A DNA stretch of 64,000 bases from G963663315 sp965204925 (GTDB lineage: Bacteria > Pseudomonadota > Gammaproteobacteria > Arenicellales > Poriferihabitantaceae), in contig OZ242021.1 in the NCBI GenBank assembly GCA_965204925.1, positions 1,860,001-1,924,000 on the forward strand, given 5' to 3'. The notes below the pieces were generated by a model that had not been told where the DNA came from, did not search any database, and worked only from the letters and a program-made list of their open reading frames with translations. Position 1 is the stretch's first letter; each line of letters begins with the position of its first letter. Shown one piece after another: positions 50,501-62,500 of this stretch. The translations under genes and the position numbers were made by a program.

Positions 50501-53500
50501 TGGACGAGCGCGGTGACAGCCACGCCGACGCTGTCGCGGCCTGCCGCAGTGACCAGCCTGAGCGCAAAAGCCGGGCACGAGGAAGCCATACTCACGTGGG
50601 ACGATGCGGGGAATGATTCGATCAGTAAATGGCAGGTACAGTGGAAGGCGGACGACGGAAATTACGGCGGTTGGGACAATATCGACGACTCGGAGGCATC
50701 CACAACTCGCCACATCGTGGGCAGTCTGAGCGCCGGAACTGTCTATACCTTCCGTATCCGCGCCGTCAATGCGAGCGGTTTTGGCGACCCTTCCAATACC
50801 GCCGCGATCACTGCGTTGCGCCTGCCTTGCAGGATTGTAGTCCGCGACGCGGCGGGAGCCAGCTCCGCTGTCCGCTTCAGTTTGACCATTCCCGCCAGTT
50901 GTGGCGCGATTGATAGTGTGCAATATCAGATCAGGGCGGCCGGCGAGGAGCAGGAGAATAACGATTGGCAGCCAATCCGTGAGCCGGGCCTGAATCGTTT
51001 TGCCGATTCGCCCACCGCGCTCCAGCCTGCGGGCAGCGTGCGTGTTACGCTCGCAGCGCGCGCGCGCGGGCGGTACGAGATTCGCGCGCGGGCGCTGACC
51101 GGGGAAAACGCGGGGGTGCCCTCGCCGGCGGTCTCGGTGTGGGTCGGCGCGCCGGACGCTCCGGTGGTCACTGCCATGCCGGACAACGGATTCGTGGTAT
51201 TGAGCTGGGGCGCTCAACCCGGTCAGGCTGTCTCACGCTGGGAGTACCGCTTAAGGGCGCGTTTTGGCGGGTATGGCGACCCAGTCGCCATTGACGGCGC
51301 ATCTGTCACATCCGTGCAGGTAGACGGATTGGTCAACGGCGAACCGCATACGTTCCAGGTGCGGGCTGTGGGTATTGCCACGGGGGACTGGTCAGCGCCC
51401 GTACCCGCAACCCCCGCGTTGCTCGTACCGGCGCAGCCGATCGGCCTTGTCGCGACAATATCCGCAGCGCAGGAAGTAACCCTTGGCTGGAGGAAAGCGG
51501 CGGACAGCAGTATCGAATCCTGGCAAATCCAGCGCAAGGAGGGTGAGGGCGACTGGGGTGAATGGACCAGTATCGCCGATTCCGATCGTACCACAAGCGC
51601 CCATGTCGTGACCGGTCTGACCAACCATACGCTCTACGCATTCCGGATTCGCGCGGTGAACGCCGCGGGCGCGGGCGCGTCTTCCAGCGCGGCGCTCGCG
51701 TCTCCCGGCGCGCCCTGCCGCATTGTGGCAAGGGATGTCGCCGGCAAATATGCGGGGGGCGAGTTCGGCTTGCAGATTCCCGCCAACTGTGGGCGCATCG
51801 ACAATGTCGAGTTCAAGGTCAAAAGCGCGGATCAGGAGTGGCAGGAGGTTGCGTGGACCCGGCTGTCCAATAGCGCCCTGCGAGTTTTTGCCAACAGTAG
51901 CAACGCGCTCACACCGTCCGCCCGCGAAACATTCGCGCTGCCCGGGGCTCGGGGGCGCATGGCTGTGCGCGTGCGCGCGCTCAATGGCGAATTGGCAGGC
52001 GCCGATTCCGAGCCGCAGTCGTTCTGGGTCGGCGCCCCGCAAATACCGGACGGTCTGGTTGCAGCGCCCGGAGACAAGCAGATTACGTTGACCTGGGGCG
52101 CGCAGCCGGATCAGGATATCGTGGCATGGAAATACCGTTACAAGACTGCCACGGGAGCGTGGAGCGCCCCGCTGGTCGTGCGCGGCGGTGAAACGCTTGC
52201 GGCCACGGTATACGGATTGGTCAACCGGACGAAATACACATTCCAGCTGCAGGCCGCAGGTCATAGCGAGAGCGGCTGGTCGGCGGCGGTGGACATGACC
52301 CCTTTTCCACCGCCGGCCGCCGCGACCGGTTTTTCCGCCGTTGCCGGCGTTCTGCAAGTGGTACTGTCGTGGGCCAGGCTGCCGGATGCCACCATTGAAA
52401 AATGGCAGGTTCAACGCAAGCGGGAAGATGATGCCGACTGGGGCGAATGGACGGATATTCCCGATTCGGGAGCGGACTCTGTGGGGCACACGGTAACGAC
52501 CGGCCTTGCCGATGAGACGACCTACGCCTTTCGCGTGCGCGCCGTGAATCGTGTCGCCCCCGGCATGCCGTCGAAAGAGGTCAAGGCGACCACGATCTTG
52601 CCGCCGTTGCCCGTCAAGCCCACGGGGTTCAAGGCCGCGGCCGGGAACGAAGAGGTCAGGCTGTCGTGGGATGACCCGCAAGACGCCACGATCACGATGT
52701 GGCAGGTGCAGCAGCGGGTTGATACAGAGGAATACGACGGGAATTGGCAGAACATTACGGGTTCCGGCGCGAGCTCGACAAGTCACACTGTAACGGATTT
52801 GACCAACGGTACGACTTATGCGTTCAAGGTGCGCGCCGTGAATCGTGTCGGTGTGAGCGTTGACTCGGACGAGAAGAGCGCTGCGCCGGCCGCGGTACCG
52901 TGCAAGATTACCCTTGGCGAGGCTCGCGGCGGCGCCATCCGCGGCGGCAGCATGCAGGGCGTTCTGTCATGGACCATTGCAGCCGACTGCGGGGCCATTA
53001 CCGCGGTCGAGTTACAGGCCAGGCAGGCCGGGCAAAGCTGGAGCGGGGCGGCGTGGAGCGGCGCGATTGCCGGTATTACCGCTGCCGCAGACAGCGGCAG
53101 CCCGACTGTTGTTGCCAACAGGGCTTTCACGCTTGGCGACCTGGTCGAGGCTGATGACCGCGGCGCGTGGGATATCCGTATCCGCGCGCGTAACAGCGCC
53201 GGCGCCGGTGAGGAATCCGATGCGGCGCGTATTTGGGTTGGCAATCCGGACGCTCCTGGCGGATTGCAGGCGACTGCCGGCGACGGGCAGGTGACGCTGC
53301 AATGGAATGCGCAACCGAATCAGCAGATTTCTTCGTGGCAGTATCAGTACAAATCCGGGGTTGACGGATACGGTAGCGGGGCGGAGGATTTTCACACCGT
53401 TGACGGGGCGGCGGCGACCGCTGTTGTGGAGGGTCTTGTCAACGGTACGCAGTACACGTTCCGCCTGCGCGCCGGAGGCGGCGCATCTTCCTTGAACCCG

Positions 53501-56500
53501 TCGTGGGGTTCCTGGTCGCAGGAGGTTCTGTCCACGCCGCTGGCGGCGCCCGTCAAGCCGGCCGGTTTCACGGCCACGGCGGGCGACCGGCAGGTAACAC
53601 TGGCATGGACATCCCCGCAGGATGCCAGCATTATTCGATGGCAGGTGCAGCGCAAGGACGGCGCCGGGGATTATGGCGAATGGGATAACATAGACGACGC
53701 CTCTGCAACGAGCCATACGGTGACGAAACTGGTCAACGGCGTGGTCTACTCTTTCCGTATCCGGGCGGTCAATGCGGTCGCCAACGGCGCTCTTTCCGAT
53801 GCGCAGACCGCGACTCCATTTCCTCCTCCGGACAAACCCGCGGGTTTCGCGGGCGCGGCGGGAGACGGGGAGGCGGCCCTCACGTGGAGCGATCCGGGGA
53901 ACGCCTCGATCACCCACTGGCAGATACAGCAGAAGGAAGGCGCCGGCGGCTACGGCGCATGGGGCAATATTAGCGGATCCGACGCTTCCACGACCCGCCA
54001 TACGGTGACGAACCTGAAGAACGATACTGTCTACGGGTTCAGGGTCAGGGCCATGAATGGCGCCGGCGCCGGCGCTATCTCGGACGAAGAGACTGTCACT
54101 CCCACAGCGCGCCCCTGCAAGATCACGCTGGAGGAAGCCCTTGGCGACCGTATCCACAACGGGCAGATGGCAGGGAAGTTGTCGTGGAGCATTGCGCCCG
54201 ACTGCCGGGCCATCAGCGCGGTCGAGTTTCAGGCGAAACAGATTGGCGAGGACTGGAGTGAAGCGGCGTGGAGCGCCGGGATTGCCGATACCGCCGCCAC
54301 GAACAGCAGCAGTGTGACCCGTGTTGCCGACAAGGCTTTCAGTCTCGACAGACTGGTCGAGGCCACGCACCGCGGGGCGTGGGACATCCGTATCCGCGCG
54401 CGCAACAGCGCCGGCGCCGGTGAGGCGTCCGATGCGGCGCGTATCTGGGTTGGCAATCCGGACACCCCTGGTGGATTGCGGGCGATTGCCGGAGACGGGC
54501 AGGTGACGCTGCAATGGAACGCGCAAACCGGGCAACAGATTTCTCATTGGCAGTATCAGTACAAGACAACGGGCGAGTATGATGACATCAGCCAGATCGA
54601 AGACGATGATACGACTTCTGCTGTAGTCGCGGGGCTGACTAACAGTAGCGTTTACACGTTCCGCATAAGGGCGATAGGCGGCGCATCCGGCAGCGCCCGG
54701 GGGGCGTGGTCGGCGGATGTTACGGCGACGCCAAAAGCAGCGCCCGTGGCGGCGCCGGGCAAGCCTGCCGATTTCAGCGCCGTGGCCGGCGACCGCCGGG
54801 TCAAACTCTCGTGGAGCGACCCGCAGAATGATTCGATCAGCAAATGGCAGATACAACAGAAAGTCGGTACGGGGAGCTATGCGGGATGGGCAGATATTGA
54901 TGGCTCGAACGCGGCCACGACCGCTCATACGGTGTTGAATGTCAACAATGCGGTGCGCTACGCATTCAGGATACGCGCGGTGAATGCGGTCGGATTCGGG
55001 GGCGTTTCGGACGAAGCGGTTGTTACCCCGGGCCCGCCCTGCAAGATCGCGGTGACGGACTTGTTAACGACTGAAGTGGCGCTGGCCATCCCCGCCAACT
55101 GCGGCCCGATTACGAGTTTTGATCGACAGGCCAAAAAGATTGACGAGGACTGGGACGATGTGACGTGGAGTGCGCTTGCCCCCAACGCCCCGACCCGTCT
55201 TGCCAACCGCGATAGTGCATCCACAGCGACCGAAGCCGACGGCTTCCGTCTTCTGTCCTCGGCGCGCGGCGGTTACCACTACCGCGTGCGCGCGCGCAAC
55301 GAGGAGGCGATCGGGGAACCGTCCGATGCTCTGTCGCTGTGGCTCGGCCCGCCGAATGCCCCGAGTGGGTTAAGCGCGACTTTCGGCGACCGTTCAGTGA
55401 CCCTGGAATGGGACTCCCAGCCGCGCCAGGGGATCACCTCGTGGAGCTATCGTTACAAGGTCGGGGAAGGCAATTATATCTCCCCCGTTGCCGTTTCCGG
55501 GGCAAGTACGACAAGTGTCACTGTGGACAACCTGCAGGCCGGTCAGATTCATACTTTCCAGGTGCGCGCCAGGCCGGGTGGCGCGTGGAGCGAGTTAGTG
55601 GTAACGCCTGTAGCGTTGCCGGCGGCTGCGGACGGACTGACTGTCACAGCGGGAAATGCACAGGCAGTGTTGTCCTGGAGCGATGCGAACGACGCCACGA
55701 TCAGCAAATGGCAGGTCTGGCAGAAGCAGGCTGGCGCGAAAAGCGGCGCATGGAAAGATATAACCGGCTCCGGCGCCTCCACGACCCGCCACACAGTGAC
55801 GAACCTCATCAATGGAACGGCATACGCTTTCAGGATACGCGCGGTGAACGCCGCGGGGCATGGCGCGGATTCCGCGCAGGTAACGGTCACACCGTATGCG
55901 GCTCCGTGCAAGATCGGGGCATCCGTCGAAGTTGTCACCACTGCGGTTGACGTTCGGACACGTTCGTCGGGTATTTCCATCGGCCTCGACATACCGGCGA
56001 ATTGTGGTCCGATTGCCAGTGTTCAATACCAGTTGAGCACCGGCAATCTGCCATGGGAATTATTGCCCTGGAATTCATTGAGCGGCGCGGGCGGCGGCCC
56101 GGTCAAGTTTGTCAACAGCGCCTCGCCGACTACCGCCAGCGTTCGCGGTGTATTACAGATTCGTTCCACCAGTCCGCAGCAGGGCCGTATCCGTGTGCGG
56201 GCGCAAAACGCAGCCGTTTTCGCGACGCCTTCCGATGAGGTGAGTTTCTGGATCGGCGCGCCGAGCCGGCCGGCCGGACTGACGGCTGTTCCCGGCCCGG
56301 GAGCGGTCACACTGAACTGGAACAAGCAACCCGGTCAGGACGTTGTCGGCTGGAGATACCGGTACAAGACCGCTTCCGGGGCATACGGCGCCGCGGTCAC
56401 CGTTGACGGCGGCGAAACGACATCGACCACGGTTACCGGACTGACCGCCGGCGCGGTCCATACATTCGAGCTCAGGGCGTACAGACGTTCGGTGGCGGGC

Positions 56501-59500
56501 GAGCCCGCGCGGGTAACGACCACGCCATTGCCAGCCCCCAGGCCTGCCAAACCGGGTGGATTGAGTTTTGCCGCCGGTGATGAACAGGTCACTCTCTCAT
56601 GGAACGATGCCGCGGATGACAGCATCTCCGCATGGCAGGTTCAGCGCAAGGAGGGCGCCGGTGAATACGGCGAATGGGACAACATCGACGACTCCGGCGC
56701 TTCCACGACCCGCCACACGGTGACGAAACTGACCAACGGAACCGCTTACACCTTCAGGATACGCGCGCTGAACAGCGCTGGCGGCGGCGCTGTGTCCGAT
56801 GAGGTGACCGCTACTCCGGGCGTGGCTCCGTGCCGCATCGCTGTGCGCAATGCGCAGCTTTCCGGAAGAGATCTCTCTTTCGGTCTGACTATCCCTGCCA
56901 ACTGCGGCTTGATCACGGCTGTTGAGCGCAAGGTCAAGAGCGCCGGACAGGGCTGGAATGAAGTCGAGTGGGCCCCGCTTGGTAATGCCTCTCTTGGAAA
57001 GTTTGCAAACAGTAATACGCCAACGACTCCCGCCGGCGTGGAATCTTTCCGATTTTCCGGTGACGCGCGCGGTCAGTATGACCTCAGTGTACGGGCGCTG
57101 AGCGGCGACTTTGAGGGCGATCAGTCCGATGCGGTATCGGTATGGGTCGGGAAACCGCAGATCCCGAGCGGGCTGACTGCGGCTGCGGGCGTCAATTCCG
57201 TGACACTGGCATGGCAGGCGCATGCCGGTCAGGGTATCAGCGGATGGCTCTATCGCTACAAGGTTGCCGGCGGAGAATATGGACGCCCCGTTTCTCTCCC
57301 CGGTGAGCGTACAACGACTGCCACGATTGACGGGCTGACTGCCGGTCGGCTGTATACCTTCCAAATCAGGGCTGCTGGCGCCCCGAATTTCTTCGGCGAC
57401 TGGTCTGCGGAGGCAGATGCGACGCCGCTGTCTCCGCCTCCTGCGGCGCCCGCGAGTCTGACCGCGATACCGGGCGAGCGGCAGGTGGCGCTTTCCTGGA
57501 AGAATGCCGGCAGTTCCGGGATCAGCAAATGGCAGGCGCGCTATACGGACAGCCGTATTTCCTGGAGAGGCGCCGGCTGGCAAGACATTGACGGCTCGGA
57601 CGAAAATACGAACAGTCATGTGATCACAGACCTGAATAATGGCACGCAGTACCGTTTCCAGGTGCGGGCGGTCAGCAACGGTGGGGCAGGCGCCGCCTCG
57701 CAGGTCGTGAAGGCCGCGCCCAACACCCCGCCGTGCGGGATCTCTGCGCGCAATGTGGTTGCCGCCGGTGAGCGAATCGCTATCCTGTTCGGTCTGCGCG
57801 TTCCTGCAAACTGTGGCCTCATTACGAATGTTCAGTATCAGGTCAAGACCAGCGCGCAAGGCTGGAGTGACGCGCAATGGACGCCGGTGCGTAATCGGCT
57901 GTTGCAACGTTTTGCGGACAGTGACTCTGTTACCGCCCCGGCCGTCTGGGAATCCGTTGCGCTCGCGGCCCGCGGCGAGTACGACCTGCGGGTGCGGGCG
58001 CTTAACGGCATGGCGCCGGGAACGGCTTCCTTGCCGGTTACGGTGACGCTCGGGGCGCCACAAGCGCCGGCCGGCCTCGTTGCCGCGCCGCGGCATGAAT
58101 CGGTCACACTGAGTTGGGATGATCAGCCCGGTCAGGGTATCACGGGCTGGGATTATCGCTACAAGAGCGGTGACGGTGAATATGGCTCCCCGGTTGCCGT
58201 GGCGGGCGGCAGCGCGACCACAGTCACCGTCCCGGGGCTCGTCAACGGTACGGAGTATACCTTTCAGCTGCGTGCCGTGGGGTTTGTGGAAAGCGTCTGG
58301 TCGGCGGAAGTGAAACAGACGGCGAAAGCTGAAATTTCAGCGCCGGAGTCCGTCTCGGTAACGGAGGGCGACGCCAGTATCCGCATTACCGTGACCACGT
58401 CGCAAAAGTTTGGGGCTAATACGCGGTTCGAGCTTGTCTTCCTGGACAAGGAAGCGACCGGTCATACCGATCCCGCGCAAGGCGACTATGATAAAGATGC
58501 CCAGACTGCGGTCGAATTCGGGTCTGAGCATATCTCGCGAGACATCGTCATTCCAATTACCGATGACAGTCTGGTCGAGGGCGCCGAGACCTTCGTGGTG
58601 TTCATTAACCCGTCGGCGCCGCTGGATGACGCCTTCATGATGGGAAATAACCAGGTCACGGTAACCATCAGGGACAACGACTATCCTGCCCCAGCCAGGC
58701 CGACCGCTCTTGCCGCCGCCGCCGCAAAAGGTACGGTGACGCTGGAGTGGACTGCGCCGGACGATGACTCGATCACCGGCTGGGAATATCGCTTCAGGCT
58801 GCATGGCCTGACACACTGGAACCCGACCGCGGCATTGAATGCGGCGCAGAGCGGAGCACAATCTGTTGCAATCGGTAACAGCGATTCGTCGACGAGAAGC
58901 CATACGGTAAGCGTGGATTATCTGCATGGTCTGATTTACGAATATCAGGTGCGTTCGGTAAACAACGGCGGGGTCAGCCCGTGGTCGGCTGCGGCCAGGG
59001 TTACGATTGTCAACGCGGACAGGCCCGCGCTGGAGCTCAGTCGAACCTCGGTTGATGTCGTGCAGGGCAAGAGCGCGACGTGGACTGTGAAACCGGCGGT
59101 TGCGGGTACGGTGGCGCTTGTCAGCAGCGATACCGCGATCGCTTCAATTGAGCCTGCGTCTTTGATATTCACGACAGTCAACCGGGAAAGCGCGCAGACG
59201 GTGACGGTCACCGGCGTTGCCGCCGGCAACGCGGATATCGGACACGCATTCACGTGGGAGGGCGCCACGACTGTGAGCGCGCCGGACGCGGCAGAGGTGG
59301 AGGTGGGCGTTGCCTTGCCGCGTCCGGCGCTTTCGCTTGATACCGCGCCGATCACGGTAGAGGAAGGAGGAGTCATCGTCGTTCGGGTCTATTCCGATAT
59401 CGCGGTGACCGGTTCATTGCAACTTGCCCTGAGGTTGACGGGAGACGTATCCGCTTCCGACCTGTCGACCGATCTGGCGCAGACACTGGCAACCACGGAC

Positions 59501-62500
59501 TTTGCCGGAGGCAGGACAGCAACGCTCACGATCGCGACCGCGGACGATCGACTTGATGAGCGTGACGAGAGCTTCACGCTCACACTGAACAGCGGCGCCG
59601 ATTACGACACGGCAACCGATATAACCGTCTCCGGCAAGATCACGGATAATGACGACTCACCGGTACTGGCGGCATTGGACGAGGTTACGCTCAGGCTCGG
59701 TCAGGCGGTGGATGTCACGGCCGTGGCGGTCGATGCCGATACTGACGCAGCCGCGATTACGTACACATGGGTGCAGAGCGGCGGGCCGGACTTGCCGCGC
59801 GGCATTGATCTGACGAAGGCGCGGTTGAATTTTACGCCGGCGGCTACGGGCGTCTACACAATGACCGTGATTGCCAACGATGGCGATGGCAACACGGGCG
59901 CGCGCAGCCTGAAAATCACGGTGAACGCCGCGGCTACCGTATCGGCGCCGCGGCTGAAGCGCACCGTGCTTGAGGATGAAGTCAATGCGGTCATCACAGT
60001 GACGGCGGAAGAGGCGTTCGGCGAGGAGGTGACTCTGGGGGTTGGTTACAGCGGCACGGCCACCGGGGCGCCGAATGCGGCCGACGGCGACTATGACAAC
60101 AGCGCCGTGACTGCCGTCTTGTTCAGCGCCAGCGAGACCACGAAGGACATCGTGATACCGATTACCGATGATACGCTGGAAGAGCCTGCCGAGACGATTA
60201 TCGTGACCATCAGCGCTGTATCGGGTCTGCCTGCCGGTTTCGCGCTGGGCAATGCCACGGCTACGATAACGATCGCGGACAACGATACGCCCGGGGTCAC
60301 CGCGCGCCCGGCTGCGCTGACCGTGATTGAGGAGGGCAGCGCCAGCTACCGGGTGAGGTTGAACCGGCAACCTGCGGGCGAAGTGACGGTCAACCCGTTG
60401 AGCGGTGACACGGATGTGGCAACGGTGTCGGGCGCGCTGACTTTCACTCCGCGTAACTGGAACGAGGAGCAGAGGATAACGGTGACCGCGGTTGCTGACG
60501 CCGATGCGCTCGACGAAGAAGTGACGATCGGACATGTGGTCGGCGGCGCCGACTACGCCAGTTTGACAGCGCCTCCTGGCGTGACGGTGACGGTAACTGA
60601 TGACGACGTGGCCGGGGTAACGGTGGCGCCAACCATGCTGACGCTTGACGAAGGCGGTACCGGTCGCTACACGGTGAAATTGAATACATTGCCGGGCGCC
60701 AATGTCACCGTCACGCCGTCCAGCGCCGAGCCTGCCGTGGCAACGGTATCGGGCGCCCTGACCTTTACTCCGCGTAACTGGAATGAGGCGCAGAACGTCA
60801 CGGTGACAAGTATCGCGGATGAAGATACGGACGATAATCGTGTCGTGGTGAGCCACACAACGGCCAGTACCGACAACGGCTACGCATCTTCGCTGTCCAT
60901 CGACAAGGTCGCCGTATCGGTGGACGATACTACGCCGACCCTGCAATTGCTGAGCGATCCGGCTACGGTAGCCGAGGGAGAGAGCATCACTCTGACGGTT
61001 ACCTCGGACCGCGCGCTGAGCGGATCACTGAGGGTGAATCTGACGTTGGCGGACCGCGGGCAAAGCGGATTTACCGGGGCGGACATTGATGGGGGTCTGG
61101 GTCCGCGCACGTTGCTCGCGGATTTTGGCGCGACCGCCGGTATGACCGGGACGGTATCCATCCGCACCCGCCTCGACAGCACGTGGCGCAGATCCGAGGA
61201 GGGAACGGAAACCTACACAATCACGCTGAACGATGGCCCCGGCTATGCGGTTGGCGCAAGTACAACGGCGGATGGAACGCTGAACAATAAGAAATCAAAC
61301 AACGGGGCGCTCCCGGGCAGTGCGACAGGTCTCACCACCACGGCGGGCGACGGCGCGGTGACGGTTTCCTGGGAAGATGCGGGTGACGCCAGTATCCACT
61401 ACTGGCAGATGGCGTGGAGCGCCGGCGCCAGCGCCGGCAGCCGCTATAGGGATATACCGGGTTCCACCCTGAGTACCACGAGCCATAGGGTGACGGGTCT
61501 GACCAATGGTACGGCTTACACGTTCAGGATCCGCGGGGTGAATGATGTCGGCGCCGGAACGCCTTCGGCTGAAGTTACCGCTACTCCCGGTCCGGTTCCC
61601 TGCCGCATTGCAATCCGCAGACCCTGGTTGTCCCTGGATTTGTATAACAAAGTTTCCCTGTATCTGCGCATTCCGGCCAACTGCGGCGCTATCACCCGTT
61701 TCGAGCAGCAGGTCAAGACGGATGATCAGACATGGGCTGAGGTCAAATGGACCGGCCTGACGACAGAGTCGTGGGTGAACCTGGGCAACTTTGCCAACAG
61801 TAATTCCGTCCAGGAACCGAGCGGCCCAATATCTGTTGTCTTGCCGCAGGGAGGGCGCGACGGCTTGCGTAATTTCAGGGTGCGCGCGGTGCGCGGCGAG
61901 GTCGCGGGACCTGCGTCTGTCGCCGAGACTTTCTGGCTGGGCTTTCGCCCCAAGCCGACCGGACTGAAAGCGATTGCCGGGGACCGGCGGGTAAAACTCG
62001 TCTGGGATAAACCCGATGCCGCCTACGGTATCGTTGGCTGGCTGGGACGCCTTTATGAGAGCGGAAGCAGTCGCAACAAGGATTTCACGACGTACAAATT
62101 GAACAATCAGGCAACTTTGTTACAGCCTGAATTGTTGCTTTCCGACCTGACCAATGGCACGGAATATACATTTGAACTGCAAGCGCATAGCACGGGAAAT
62201 CTGGGCGCCAGTTCAATAGTAACAGTGGCGGCGACGCCGATAGCGAGACCCAGAGAACCCGCGGGTCTGAGCGTCAAGGCAGGTGACCGCAAAGCCGCGC
62301 TGTCCTGGAACGATCCGGGTAATTCCACGATCACGAAGTGGCAGGTGCAGCACAAGGCCGGCGCCGGCAAATACGGGGCGTGGAACGATATTGAGAACTC
62401 TGCGGCGAGCACGACGAAGCACACGGTATCGGATCTGACCAATGGTATCAGCCACTTCTTCCGGATTCGCGCGGTGAACGATGTCGGGAACGGTGACCCC

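Noticed and set aside
53012..54928. Long minus-strand frame (638 residues) opposite the giant gene, and similar ones at 56597–58096, 46352–47683, 48230–49489 and 59657–60946
   Set aside because: These are Arg/Gly-rich shadows of a high-GC repeat gene. The plus frame is open throughout and gives well-formed Fn3 domains, while the minus frames carry no recognisable domain.
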